Shown: positions 18,058 through 26,260 of the stretch, piece by piece
Layout of the letters: each line of letters starts with the position of its first letter
Position numbering within the stretch: position 1 is the first letter of the stretch
Source: Clostridia bacterium
GTDB lineage: Bacteria > Bacillota > Clostridia > TANB77 > CAG-465
DNA length: 64,000 nt
NCBI GenBank assembly: GCA_030524345.1
Contig: JAUNGP010000001.1
Span: forward strand, 62,001-126,000
Reading direction: 5' to 3'
Made by a program: the position numbers and the translations under genes
The notes under the pieces: generated by a model
The model's input: only the letters and a program-made list of their open reading frames with translations
Databases searched by the model: none
Told to the model about the DNA's origin: nothing

Positions 18058-20037
18058 TTACTGATTCAAATTTTTAACATATTCACAAATGATTTCTGCC
18101 GTTTTTTCTGTTCCAATTGAAGAATTTATACATAAGTCATAATTTTGTGTTTTTCCCCAATCTTTACCAGATATTATCTTATAATATCCTGCTCTTGCTT
18201 TATCTGATTTTTCTATATTTTTACTTGCTTTTTGTTTTGTATCATGATACATTTCCATAACTTTAGATATTCTATAATCTTTTGGAGCATAAATAAATAC
18301 TCTTACTAAATTCTTATTTTCTCTTAAAACATAGTCTGCTGCACGACCTACTATAACACAAGTTCCTTTTTTTGCTATTTCTTTTATTACTTTTTCTTGT
18401 GCTTCTATAGCATATTTTACTGGAGATGTAGTCATATATAAATCATATAATGGATCAGTATTAGAGTGTAATTTGTCTACAAACTCTTTATCTAGTCCAC
18501 TTTCTTGAGCTGCTATTGCAGTCATTTCCTTATAATAATATGGTATATTCAATTTTTCTGCTACTAACTTTCCTACATATTTTCCTTGGCTTCCATGCTC
18601 ACGAGCTATTGTTATAATTGCTCCCTCTATTGAGTCTGCAATAGTATTTTCTTTTTCTTTCGATGAAACCAGATTTTTGCCAAGATTTTTAAAGAAATGC
18701 ATAACAAGACCTGATGTGATAACAATTCCTATTACATCCGCAATCGGAGCAGCCCATAATGCCCCAGTAATCCCAATAAAATGTGGCAATATGATTACAA
18801 GTGGTACAAAACATACAATATCTCTTGAAAGCGAAATAATTGCAGCTTTTAAAGGTTGACCAACTGATTGAAAAAATATAGAGGTCATTTTTATAATACA
18901 AGTAAATGTTACAAACATTAAGAATACTCTAAATGTAATAGTAGCAAACTCCATGTATAGATCAGACTCAGTTCCAAATATTCTAATAACTACTTGTGGA
19001 CATATTTCAAATATCATCGTAGAAATAATACCAACAATTATTGTAGCAAATAGTACAGTTTTAAATGTTCCTTTAACTCTATCATATTTTTTAGCACCAA
19101 AATTATATCCCAAAATCGGCTGTGCTCCTAAAATGATACCTACAATAATATTAATTACTATTGTAAATACCTTCATACAAATACCAATTACAGCAATTGG
19201 TATGTCTGCACCATATTTTGACATAGTCCCATATTTGGCTAACATGATGTTACATACTAAAGAAATGATAACGATTGACATTTGCGTTATAAATGTAGAT
19301 ACACCTAGTTTGATCACATTACTAAACAATTTCATATCTAATTTAAAACTATCAAAACATAATTTAAAAGTTTTAGTTCTAAAATAATATACTAACGCTA
19401 TAATAAATGAGATTATTTGGCCTATTATTGTAGCCCACGCTGCACCTTCAATTCCTAATTTAAATATAAAAATAAATACTGGATCTAATATAATGTTTAT
19501 AATTGCTCCTGCCAAAGTAGATGCCATAGAAAATGCTGGTGAACCATCCGCTCTAATAACAGCTGTCATCATATTTGTTAACATGTATATTGGAATAGCA
19601 GATAATATAATTTTAAAATAATCTCTGGCCAAACCTATACTTGCATCTGATGCACCAAATAAATATAGAACTTTATCCATACATAAAAAACCTAGTATTA
19701 CAAATAATATACTAACTATAAAAGTAATAAGAATACTATTTCCTACAGCTTTATGTGCATTTTTGGTATCTTTTCTTCCTTGACACAAAGATAAAAATGC
19801 TGCTGATCCATCACCAAAACACCAAGCGAAAGCTACAGAAATAATTGTAATTGGAAACACTACAGTTGTTGCAGCATTACCCAAATATCCTAGTTCACTA
19901 TTACCAATAAATATTTGATCCACTATGTTATAAAGTGAGCTTATAAGCAATGATAAAATACATGGAATAGAGAACTTCAATAATAATTTAGAAATTTTAG
20001 CTTCTCCTAAATACTTATTTTCTTCTTGATTTTCCAT
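18058..20037 (-). CDS. MATE-family transporter fused to a cytidylate kinase-like domain
   Basis: 659 residues, about 200 longer than a plain MATE protein. Seen: residues 1-450 have the MATE pattern of about 12 membrane helices (LGYLGNAATTVVFPI, IYMLTNMMTAVIRADGSPAFSMA, GAQPILGYNFGAKKYDRV). Residues about 460-659 form a soluble domain starting AIITIAREHGSQGKYVGKLVAEKLNIPYY, with VIVGRAADYVL and RVFIYAPKDYRI, matching the cytidylate kinase-like family (PF13189 type). The P-loop is replaced by the AREHGSQG form usual in that family. Family knowledge: MATE proteins export drugs or metabolites with Na+ or H+; the kinase-like domain's substrate is unknown. A terminator-bearing leader precedes the gene. 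Confidence 0.88.
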   Translation of the reverse strand: MENQEENKYLGEAKISKLLLKFSIPCILSLLISSLYNIVDQIFIGNSELGYLGNAATTVVFPITIISVAFAWCFGDGSAAFLSLCQGRKDTKNAHKAVGNSILITFIVSILFVILGFLCMDKVLYLFGASDASIGLARDYFKIILSAIPIYMLTNMMTAVIRADGSPAFSMASTLAGAIINIILDPVFIFIFKLGIEGAAWATIIGQIISFIIALVYYFRTKTFKLCFDSFKLDMKLFSNVIKLGVSTFITQMSIVIISLVCNIMLAKYGTMSKYGADIPIAVIGICMKVFTIVINIIVGIILGAQPILGYNFGAKKYDRVKGTFKTVLFATIIVGIISTMIFEICPQVVIRIFGTESDLYMEFATITFRVFLMFVTFTCIIKMTSIFFQSVGQPLKAAIISLSRDIVCFVPLVIILPHFIGITGALWAAPIADVIGIVITSGLVMHFFKNLGKNLVSSKEKENTIADSIEGAIITIAREHGSQGKYVGKLVAEKLNIPYYYKEMTAIAAQESGLDKEFVDKLHSNTDPLYDLYMTTSPVKYAIEAQEKVIKEIAKKGTCVIVGRAADYVLRENKNLVRVFIYAPKDYRISKVMEMYHDTKQKASKNIEKSDKARAGYYKIISGKDWGKTQNYDLCINSSIGTEKTAEIICEYVKNLNQ

Positions 20038-20077
20038 TTTTCTACTCCTTTCTCTAATAAAAAATCAATTTCCAGAC

Positions 20078-20128
20078 AAAAAAAACGTATAATTCCGTCC
20101 GAAATTATACGCTTCACGCTGGGTCGAC
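20078..20128 (-). promoter_or_regulatory. Terminator-containing leader (attenuator candidate) of the MATE fusion gene
   Basis: On the minus strand the predicted transcript begins near 20128 and, after about 15 bases (GTCGACCCAGCGTGAA), enters a strong hairpin with arms around CGTATAATT and AATTATACG, followed by eight Ts. The gene starts about 45 bases further on, with its own RBS. So most transcripts should stop here unless something intervenes. No known riboswitch was recognised; the leader is short. Confidence 0.6.
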
Positions 20129-20134
20129 ATTAGA

Positions 20135-20164
20135 ATTATAACATTTTTTTAGCAAAAAAGTCAA
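20135..20164 (-). promoter_or_regulatory. Promoter of the MATE fusion gene
   Basis: TTGACT (20159-20164), an 18-base spacer, and TATAAT (20135-20140). Confidence 0.75.
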
Positions 20165-20282
20165 AGCAAAATTTAAAAAATTTATATTTTTATTTCTTTT
20201 AAACTTCGATTAAAATATCTTTTCATATTGCTTATTCTTTCTTTTTATGATATCATTTCTCATAATAAAAAGAGGTTTTATT

Positions 20283-20540
20283 ATGAGAAATATAAAAATA
20301 AATGGTGTTTATAAACATTTTAAAGGAGATCTATATTTAGTAACAGACATTGCAAAGCACTCAGAGACAAAAGAAAACTTTGTAGTCTATAGAAGTCTAT
20401 ACGGTGAAAATAATTTATATATACGACCAATGGATATGTTTTTAAGTGAAGTAGATCATCAAAAATATCCTAATGTTACACAAAAATATAGATTTGAACT
20501 TCAAGATATTAAAAGTGTAGCGAATCGTTTTAATAATTAA
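20283..20540 (+). CDS. DUF1653-family protein
   Basis: 85 residues from the ATG at 20283, chosen because AGAGG lies 7 bases upstream; an earlier ATG at 20247 has no RBS. Seen: the DUF1653 pattern [21 protein letters not shown], then [25 protein letters not shown]. Small single-domain soluble protein; the family has no established function. It is divergent from the MATE fusion gene and is followed by a clear terminator. Confidence 0.9.
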   Translation: MRNIKINGVYKHFKGDLYLVTDIAKHSETKENFVVYRSLYGENNLYIRPMDMFLSEVDHQKYPNVTQKYRFELQDIKSVANRFNN

Positions 20541-20541
20541 A

Positions 20542-20570
20542 GAGTAGTATTTTTGTTACTACTCCTTTTT
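20542..20570 (+). terminator. Terminator after the DUF1653 gene
   Basis: GAGTAGTA (20542-20549) pairs with TACTACTC (20557-20564), followed by CTTTTT. Confidence 0.85.
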
Positions 20571-20797
20571 CTATTCAACCTCAGTATATTCACCATTCAC
20601 AATTTTGTAAACTTTACTGCCATCTTTAGTGACTGCAAAAGTTCCCATATCATATTTCCTATTTTCCAAATTTGAAAATGCCCCATCTCATAGCACTCTA
20701 TTCCATGAATTTCCACGGTTCCAAAGGTTAAAATTTCATACTCACTTACATTAGCAGGTAAATCTAATTTTTCATAATCAATTTCTTTTAATTTCAA
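20571..20797 (-). pseudogene. Small uncharacterised gene interrupted by a frameshift
   Basis: From a TTG start at 20797 (GAAGGG 6 bases upstream) the frame reads about 39 residues to IHGIECYEMG. At the G4 tract (CCCC at 20681-20684 on the plus strand) the sensible reading moves to another frame: AFSNLENRKYDMGTFAVTK, ending DGSKVYKIVNGEYTEVE and a stop at 20571-20573. One extra G in the tract would give an intact protein of about 76 residues. The uncorrected frame ends in less natural sequence (KIGNMIWELLQSLKM). Either a true frameshift mutation or a sequencing/assembly error. Family not recognised. Confidence 0.6.
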
Positions 20798-20989
20798 GAT
20801 TGTCCCTTCTTCACTTAGCTGATCATTTTTAGTATATCATAAATAATAAAATGTAGTAATATTATGTTCAAAGCTAAATAATTTATGTAAAATTCATTTT
20901 ATGCAAACTTAAATTTGACTTATAAAATTTTATATGTTACAATAAACCATATTTTTATATAACAAATTTCTAATGAAAGAAGTGAAGCT

Positions 20990-21199
20990 ATGCAACACCA
21001 TGAATTTAAAAAAGGTAAAAAGATTCACATCATTCTTAAAGATGGAAATATATTAATTGGAAAGTTTAAAGAAAAAAAGAGTAAGTCGCTTATCATTACA
21101 AATGATAATGGCGAAGATATTCGGGTTAACTTTGCTAACATTCGTTCTTCTACCATATTTAATCCCTCAATGAAAAACAAAGAGCACAGGCAAATATAA
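20990..21199 (+). CDS. Small basic protein, possibly Sm-like beta fold
   Basis: 69 residues. Seen: a Lys-rich N terminus, then a beta-rich pattern (KIHIILKDGNILIGKFKEKKSKSLIITND... VNFANIRSSTIF), with the LKDGNxLxGKF turn reminiscent of Sm/Hfq-like or SH3-like small domains. This resemblance is only by pattern. A promoter (TTGACT-N17-TACAAT) lies upstream and a hairpin follows, so it is a single-gene unit. Confidence 0.7.
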   Translation: MQHHEFKKGKKIHIILKDGNILIGKFKEKKSKSLIITNDNGEDIRVNFANIRSSTIFNPSMKNKEHRQI

Positions 21200-21220
21200 T
21201 TTTACCTGTGTTCTTCTTTA
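21182..21220 (+). terminator. Hairpin after the Sm-like small gene
   Basis: AGCACAGG near the stop codon pairs with CCTGTGTT downstream, followed by CTTCTTT. The T-run is imperfect. Confidence 0.5.
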
Positions 21221-21370
21221 ACATAATATAGCCAAATATTCTTTTTCATTAAAACATAAATCTGATGGTCTCCCTTAATTAGAAATTAAGTTTCTTTTAC
21301 TATATTAACTTGCTTTTTTTTATATTATGTAATATAATATTTGACAATCAACTATTTTTTTCTACTTAAC

Positions 21371-21386
21371 TATAGTTGGAACTATA
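21371..21386. promoter_or_regulatory. Inverted repeat upstream of the deoxyribosyltransferase-like gene
   Basis: TATAGTT-GG-AACTATA is a perfect inverted repeat located about 25 bases after a TTGACA box (21341-21346), just upstream of the RBS of the gene at 21409. It shares CTATAGTT with the direct repeats near the XRE regulator. Confidence 0.5.
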
Positions 21387-21408
21387 ATCTAATGACTAGG
21401 AGGAAAAT

Positions 21409-21924
21409 ATGTCAAAATATCATGTTAAAACTGTAGGTCTTTTTGGTACTTGTGGAAACTCAAAGTGGCGGGATCCATTTATTAAAAGATTCAATGAGCT
21501 TGGTATAAGCTGGTATAATCCTTGCCGCGATGATTGGGATCCGGCAGAAGATTCTTGGCAACTAAAAAATGACAAAATCATATTAATGCCCGTTACTGAT
21601 GAAACCTATGGAACTGGCACTTTATCTGAAAGTGCATTTGGTATCGTTACAACACTTGCATCTATCTATCAAAAAACTACAAAACTTGTCATTTATATTG
21701 CACCTGAAGTAAAATATGATCCAAATAATCCACAACTCAATAACGAAACTGCTATCAAAGAATCAAATCGAGCAAGGAAAATTGTTTCTGAACACATCAA
21801 AATTTTTCATAACTTGCCCAATGTATTTTTTGTAAACAATTTAGATGAAATGTTATCTATATCAGAAAAATTAATAAAATTGTGTGAACTGGAAGATGAA
21901 ATCAGAGAAATGCTTACAAAATGA
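21409..21924 (+). CDS. Nucleoside 2-deoxyribosyltransferase-like protein
   Basis: 171 residues. Seen: GLFGTCGNSKWRDPFIKRF at the N terminus, YNPCRDDWDP, and ETYGTGTLSESAFGIV, which match the nucleoside 2-deoxyribosyltransferase-like family (PF15891 type). Members of the wider fold cleave or transfer N-glycosidic bonds; the substrate here is not known. RBS AGGAGG is well placed. It stands alone between a palindromic site and a strong terminator, so it is probably individually regulated. Confidence 0.8.
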   Translation: MSKYHVKTVGLFGTCGNSKWRDPFIKRFNELGISWYNPCRDDWDPAEDSWQLKNDKIILMPVTDETYGTGTLSESAFGIVTTLASIYQKTTKLVIYIAPEVKYDPNNPQLNNETAIKESNRARKIVSEHIKIFHNLPNVFFVNNLDEMLSISEKLIKLCELEDEIREMLTK

Positions 21925-21929
21925 ATAAA

Positions 21930-21959
21930 ACCGTCTCAGTAATTTGAGACGGTATTTTT
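21930..21959 (+). terminator. Terminator after the deoxyribosyltransferase-like gene
   Basis: ACCGTCTCA (21930-21938) pairs with TGAGACGGT (21945-21953), followed by ATTTTT. The remaining spacer to 22214 shows no recognisable gene. Confidence 0.88.
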
Positions 21960-22214
21960 CATATACATAAAAAAGACAGAGTAACAATAAATGATAAAAC
22001 CCTTTGTGTAAAGGTGGGTATCTTGTTATAACTATTAGGATTCTCATTAATAAATGAGCATTCAACACAAGTTATACTATTCCTGATTCCCATTAAAATG
22101 CTTGTAGATTTTCATATACATTGTTTATCTCTATCTAATTATATTTTAACATTAAATTCCTATTAAGTAAATAGTAAATTAAAAAATTACAATAATTTCC
22201 ACAAAACTATCACA

Positions 22215-22865
22215 TTATTCATTATTATTTTGATGTTTTGGTTTTAATTTTAATTTTCTAATTGGCTTTCTTCCATAAGTTACAGCTTTTTCCTGTAACT
22301 TAAAAATTTCTTGTTGCCATTTTAACCTATATTCTTCTATTTTTTTCCTATCTATTTTCCCATCTATTCCTATTGCATCATCTAAATGAATCTCTTCTCC
22401 ATAGACAACTCTGGTTTTTCTAAATAATCTTGGTTGCTCCAAAAACACAGGAATAATTGGTACATTTGATTTTGCAGAAACATAAAAAGCTCCTGGTTTT
22501 ATTCTTGTTAACTTATTTTTATTGATATCAGATATTGTTCCTTGTGGAAACAACATAAATATTTTATTTTTGCCATCTGAAAAATAATTGATTGCACTAA
22601 GTAATTCTGCTCCGCTATGTCTATCCCTATCTATCTGGACTACATTTATTTTTTCCAAAAACCAAGCAAATAATTTATTTTTAAAGCATTCTTTTTTTGC
22701 AAGAATCCTGATATTATCATTATTTACCCACATAACTGGTCCATCTGCATCACTAACATGATTCGGACACAAAATATACGAACCATTCGATAAATCTTTT
22801 TTATCATATTCTGTAACTCTATATAGAATTTTTCCTACAATAAAATGTCCTATTTTCTTTAACAT
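22215..22865 (-). CDS. 1-acyl-sn-glycerol-3-phosphate acyltransferase (PlsC-like)
   Basis: 216 residues. Seen: the acyltransferase motif NHVSDADGPVMW (an NHX4D form of the catalytic motif), FPQGTISD (motif III equivalent) and a Pro-rich PIIPVF strand, followed by a very basic C terminus. Family knowledge: these enzymes esterify position 2 of lysophosphatidate at the membrane. Third gene of an ACP / acyl-activating enzyme / acyltransferase operon, so it may use acyl-ACP made locally. Substrate not determined. Confidence 0.88.
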   Translation of the reverse strand: MLKKIGHFIVGKILYRVTEYDKKDLSNGSYILCPNHVSDADGPVMWVNNDNIRILAKKECFKNKLFAWFLEKINVVQIDRDRHSGAELLSAINYFSDGKNKIFMLFPQGTISDINKNKLTRIKPGAFYVSAKSNVPIIPVFLEQPRLFRKTRVVYGEEIHLDDAIGIDGKIDRKKIEEYRLKWQQEIFKLQEKAVTYGRKPIRKLKLKPKHQNNNE

Positions 22866-22888
22866 TTCATCCCCCTTTTCTATATTTT

Positions 22889-24712
22889 CTATCTTTTTAT
22901 TTTCATTGTTGTAGTTTTCTCAAATTCCTCTTTTTTGATTTCAATCTTTTTTATAACTTTATATGAGCTCAATCTTCTATTAACCTCTTTAATTTTTTTA
23001 TTCAAAATATCGTAAATTTTTTCTTCTTCCTCAGATTTAATAGAATATTCATGCTCAAAATATTCATATTCTGGTACAATAACTGCAGTAATGATTAAAT
23101 CATCATTCTTAGTACTTTCTCTACCACAAATAATACATTCTTTTACTTCTTTAAGCTCATTTAAAAGCAATTCGATTTCTTCCGGATATATATTCTTACC
23201 ATTTTTTGTTACAATAACATTTTTAGATCTGCCAGTTATATGGATATCTCCATCTTTATCAATATACCCAACATCACCAGATTTAAACCATCCATCTACT
23301 ATTACTTCATCTGTTTTCTCTTTATCCTGATAATATCCAAGCATTAAAGTGTCACTTTTTATCAAAAGTTCCCCTTCTCCTTTTTCATTTGGATGATCTA
23401 CCTTAATCTCTGCACAATTAACGGGTTTTCCAACAGTACCAGCTTTTCTATCATATTCAGGTGTTAGAGCTGCTATCGGAGCGGTTTCTGTAAGTCCATA
23501 TCCTTGTAGCATCACGATTCCAATATCTTCGAACCACCTTATTACTTTTTCATCTATTGGAGCAGCAGCACTTACAATGATTCTAAGATTTCCTCCTAGA
23601 CTTTGATGAATTTCTTTAAATACTTTCTTTTTAATATCAATATTTACGTATTTTAACATATTAGTCATATATATCATTGAATTTACAATACTCTCTTTTT
23701 TGCTCTTTTTTATATTATCAGTAATTTTAGCATACACTTTCTCAATCAAAAGAGGTACTGCAAGCATAGCTGTAGGTTTTGTTTCCCTTAGATTATCTAC
23801 TAAATACCTTAATCCTTCACATACAGCAATGGAAGAGCCATTAGCAAGTGGTAATAAATAACCAATTGTTGATTCATAAGTATGGTGCAAAGGTAATACT
23901 GAAAAAAATCTATCTTCAGGATAAAGTTTTACAAAACTAGATACAGCATTAATGTTCTGGGCTAAATTTCTATTACAAATCATTACGCCTTTTGATCTTG
24001 ATGTAGTTCCAGATGTAAATATAAGTACTTTAAATTCTTCTGGATCAATTTCAATCTTCATAAAATCATTATCGCCAGCAGCTACCATTTTTTTACCTAA
24101 GTCAATCAAATATTGCATTCCAACATCCTTGCCATCTATGCACTTTTCCGAATTCATTTCAATAAAGTACTCAACAGTAGATACATTACTTTTGATCTTC
24201 TCTATAATGTTTTTCTTTTTGCCTGAATATATAATAGCTGAAGCCCCAGATCTATTAAGCAAATTTTCTATTTCATTTGTTGGTATATCTTTATCTAAAT
24301 TAACAGAAACTTGATTAGAACACAAAAGTGTCATATAGGATACATACCAATGATATGTATTTTCTCCTATTATTGCTACCTTTTTGTTTTGAAGACCAAG
24401 TATTTTATTAATACTTGTTCCAAATCCAATAACATCTTCTCTATAATCTCCAAAAGATATAGACTCATATTCTTTCTTATTAAATTTTTCTAAAATAAAT
24501 GGTCTATCTTTATATTTTATCGTATTTTTTTCAAAAATCTCTTTTATTGTTTTATACTCAGTTGGTATATAAGGCCCACTCTTTTTTGGCTTAGATGCAT
24601 TTTTCTTGTCTTTAAATTCTTCAACATTGATTTGTGCTAATTCAGACAAATTATCAAACTTAAATTTTGGAAATTTAAATTCAGGCATCTTTCTATCTCT
24701 TAAAATATTCAT
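22889..24712 (-). CDS. AMP-forming acyl-CoA / acyl-ACP synthetase
   Basis: 607 residues. Seen: the ATP-binding motif IFTSGTTSRSKGVM, GYGLTETAP, the GWFKSGDVGYIDKDGDIHITGRSKNVIV block with the hinge and adenylate-binding residues, and KNGKNIYPEEIE. This matches long-chain fatty-acid adenylate-forming enzymes. Because an ACP gene is directly upstream (14 bases), loading of that ACP rather than CoA is a reasonable inference. The final Lys-rich end (TTTMKIKR) carries the expected catalytic lysine region. Confidence 0.9.
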   Translation of the reverse strand: MNILRDRKMPEFKFPKFKFDNLSELAQINVEEFKDKKNASKPKKSGPYIPTEYKTIKEIFEKNTIKYKDRPFILEKFNKKEYESISFGDYREDVIGFGTSINKILGLQNKKVAIIGENTYHWYVSYMTLLCSNQVSVNLDKDIPTNEIENLLNRSGASAIIYSGKKKNIIEKIKSNVSTVEYFIEMNSEKCIDGKDVGMQYLIDLGKKMVAAGDNDFMKIEIDPEEFKVLIFTSGTTSRSKGVMICNRNLAQNINAVSSFVKLYPEDRFFSVLPLHHTYESTIGYLLPLANGSSIAVCEGLRYLVDNLRETKPTAMLAVPLLIEKVYAKITDNIKKSKKESIVNSMIYMTNMLKYVNIDIKKKVFKEIHQSLGGNLRIIVSAAAPIDEKVIRWFEDIGIVMLQGYGLTETAPIAALTPEYDRKAGTVGKPVNCAEIKVDHPNEKGEGELLIKSDTLMLGYYQDKEKTDEVIVDGWFKSGDVGYIDKDGDIHITGRSKNVIVTKNGKNIYPEEIELLLNELKEVKECIICGRESTKNDDLIITAVIVPEYEYFEHEYSIKSEEEEKIYDILNKKIKEVNRRLSSYKVIKKIEIKKEEFEKTTTMKIKR

Positions 24713-24725
24713 TTCTATCTCTCCA

Positions 24726-24968
24726 TTATAAAATAGATTCTATATAGTTTACTAAATCTTCAACAGTAATAATTTTTTCTACATCTTCATCTTCAATTTT
24801 AACATTAAAAATATTTTCTAGTTTCATAATCAATTCAACAAAATCAAGAGAATCTGCACCTAAATTGTCAACGATGTTATCCTCTTCTTTAATATTACTA
24901 TCATCCTCTAATCCAAGCACTTCAACAAGCGCTCCCTTTATTTCTTCAAAAATTTGTTCTCTACTCAT
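24726..24968 (-). CDS. Acyl carrier protein
   Basis: 80 residues from the ATG at 24968 (AAAGGGG upstream). Seen: acidic helical protein with the phosphopantetheine site LGADSLDFVEL, Ser near residue 40, followed by DEDVEKIITVEDLVNYI. This is unlikely to be the housekeeping FASII acpP by context, since no fab genes are near; it heads an operon with an acyl-activating enzyme and an acyltransferase. Confidence 0.93.
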   Translation of the reverse strand: MSREQIFEEIKGALVEVLGLEDDSNIKEEDNIVDNLGADSLDFVELIMKLENIFNVKIEDEDVEKIITVEDLVNYIESIL

Positions 24969-24995
24969 TATAAAATACCCCTTTCTAAAACGCTT

Positions 24996-25011
24996 GTATA
25001 ACGTATTATAC
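24996..25011. promoter_or_regulatory. Inverted repeat downstream of the ACP promoter
   Basis: GTATAA-CGTA-TTATAC, perfect 6-base arms, lies between the ACP operon promoter and its RBS, a typical position for a repressor site. Confidence 0.4.
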
Positions 25012-25032
25012 TTGCTTTCTAAAATCATCTAT

Positions 25033-25061
25033 ATTATAATATATATGATTGATAATTACAA
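25033..25061 (-). promoter_or_regulatory. Promoter of the ACP operon
   Basis: TTGTAA (25056-25061), a 17-base spacer and TATAAT on the minus strand. The -35 box lies within the 25048-25069 palindrome. Confidence 0.65.
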
Positions 25062-25069
25062 TAATCAAT
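25048..25069. promoter_or_regulatory. 22-bp palindrome between the ACP operon and the TetR gene
   Basis: ATTGATAATT and AATAATCAAT are inverted arms matching at 9 of 10 positions around a central AC. It covers the -35 region of the ACP operon and is about 60 bases before the TetR start. TetR proteins bind such sites as dimers, so this is the likely operator. Confidence 0.65.
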
Positions 25070-25130
25070 TTTCAACATTTTGTTAATTTTTTTACATTTT
25101 GACATTTTTTGTTGTAATTTGGAGGTAAAA

Positions 25131-25700
25131 TTGAAAAAGCAAAACAAATTAAATAAAACAGAAAAGGCATTAATCAATGGAATCGTTGATCTTATGAAAG
25201 AAAAAAAATTAAGTGATATTACAGTAACAGAACTTGCAGAGCACATAGACATGCATCGATGTACTTTTTATTTGCATTTTATGGACATAAAAGATTTAGT
25301 TGAACATATTGAAAGAAAAGTTTTAAATGAATTGTATAAAATCTTAGATAAATACCCCAATCTTTCTACACAAAATAATTTTTCTCAAGTATTTGGTGAA
25401 ATATTATCTATTATTTCTGAAAATAAAGAAATCTGTATCGCTTTAATTGGAAAAAACGGAGATCCTGACTTTATGGATAGAATCAATAACACACTAAATG
25501 AATATATTAAAACAAAAGGATGGTTAAATAACTATCCAAACATAAAAGAATTTGAATATGAATATTACTACACTTTTATCTCAGCAGGTCTTATTAGCAT
25601 ACTACAAAAATGGATATTAAATGATATGAAAGATGATCCCATCTTGATTGCTAAATTACTCGAAAAGATATGTTTAAAAGGTTTAGAAAGTTTAAAATAA
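25131..25700 (+). CDS. TetR-family transcriptional regulator
   Basis: 189 residues from a TTG start at 25131, fixed by GGAGG 5 bases upstream. Seen: an N-terminal helix-turn-helix (ALINGIVDLMKEKKLSDITVTELAEHIDMHRCTFYLHFMDIKDLVEHIE), typical of TetR, with the usual TFYLHF recognition helix. The C-terminal helical ligand domain is unassigned. Divergent from the ACP operon with a 22-bp palindrome between them, so it probably represses that operon and perhaps itself; a fatty acyl effector would be natural but is inference. Confidence 0.88.
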   Translation: MKKQNKLNKTEKALINGIVDLMKEKKLSDITVTELAEHIDMHRCTFYLHFMDIKDLVEHIERKVLNELYKILDKYPNLSTQNNFSQVFGEILSIISENKEICIALIGKNGDPDFMDRINNTLNEYIKTKGWLNNYPNIKEFEYEYYYTFISAGLISILQKWILNDMKDDPILIAKLLEKICLKGLESLK

Positions 25701-25725
25701 AAAATTATTTTAAGCTTTCTTTTTT
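25687..25725 (+). terminator. Terminator of the TetR gene
   Basis: A long stem overlaps the end of the gene (AAAGTTTAAAATAA with TTATTTTAAGCTTT, one mismatch), followed by CTTTTTT. Confidence 0.65.
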
Positions 25726-25742
25726 AGTTACAATTATCTTTA

Positions 25743-25770
25743 ACAATACTCTATTCTCTCTCATAAAATA
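25743..25770 (+). promoter_or_regulatory. Possible sigma-K-type sporulation promoter of cwlJ-gerQ
   Basis: AC (25743-25744), 17 bases, then CATAAAATA (25762-25770) fits the AC / CATAnnnTA pattern of sigma-K. Short, degenerate motif; supported mainly by the sporulation genes behind it. Confidence 0.35.
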
Positions 25771-25799
25771 TTATATACATTAAGTGAAGAGGTGATAAA

Positions 25800-26243
25800 A
25801 TGTTTGATGACAGGGATTTACTAGCTAGAATCATAATGTGTGAAGCTGGCGGTGAAGGAGATAATGGTATGCGTGCTGTTGCATCCGTCATAATGAATAG
25901 AGTAAACTCCAGTACAGGTGAATACTTTAGAGTATCTGAAGGTGGAAATATCAGAAATATAATCATGCAAAAAGGCCAATTTAATTGCGCAACTGATATT
26001 TTAGGTGGAAAATATAATTCACAAAATATTTATAACATGAATCCAGAAGAAATACATTATCAAATAGCAGATTGGGTACTGAGTGGTAATAGATTAAGTG
26101 ATGCTGGAGAAAGCCTATGGTTCATGAATCCATTTAAAATAATATGCCCGCAAGAATTTCCATATAACGGTACTGGTAGACTCCATACAAAAATAGTAAA
26201 TCACTGTTTCTTTGTACCCACTTCACTTTATAATGATACATAA
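25800..26243 (+). CDS. cwlJ: Spore cortex-lytic / cell wall hydrolase, CwlJ-SleB family
   Basis: 147 residues. Seen: the hydrolase_2 pattern LLARIIMCEAGGEGDNGMRAVASVIMNRV, with the catalytic glutamate in CEAGGE, then QFNCA and DAGESLWFMNP. There is no signal peptide, which fits CwlJ, made in the mother cell, rather than exported SleB. Family knowledge: it degrades spore cortex during germination. The next gene is gerQ, needed for CwlJ localisation in Bacillus, which supports the assignment. Confidence 0.88.
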   Translation: MFDDRDLLARIIMCEAGGEGDNGMRAVASVIMNRVNSSTGEYFRVSEGGNIRNIIMQKGQFNCATDILGGKYNSQNIYNMNPEEIHYQIADWVLSGNRLSDAGESLWFMNPFKIICPQEFPYNGTGRLHTKIVNHCFFVPTSLYNDT

Positions 26244-26260
26244 TAGGAAAGGAGAATTTT

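Noticed and set aside
20078-20128. Known riboswitch (guanidine, preQ1 or c-di-GMP type) before the MATE fusion gene
   Set aside because: The leader before the terminator is only about 15 bases and lacks the conserved cores of those classes.
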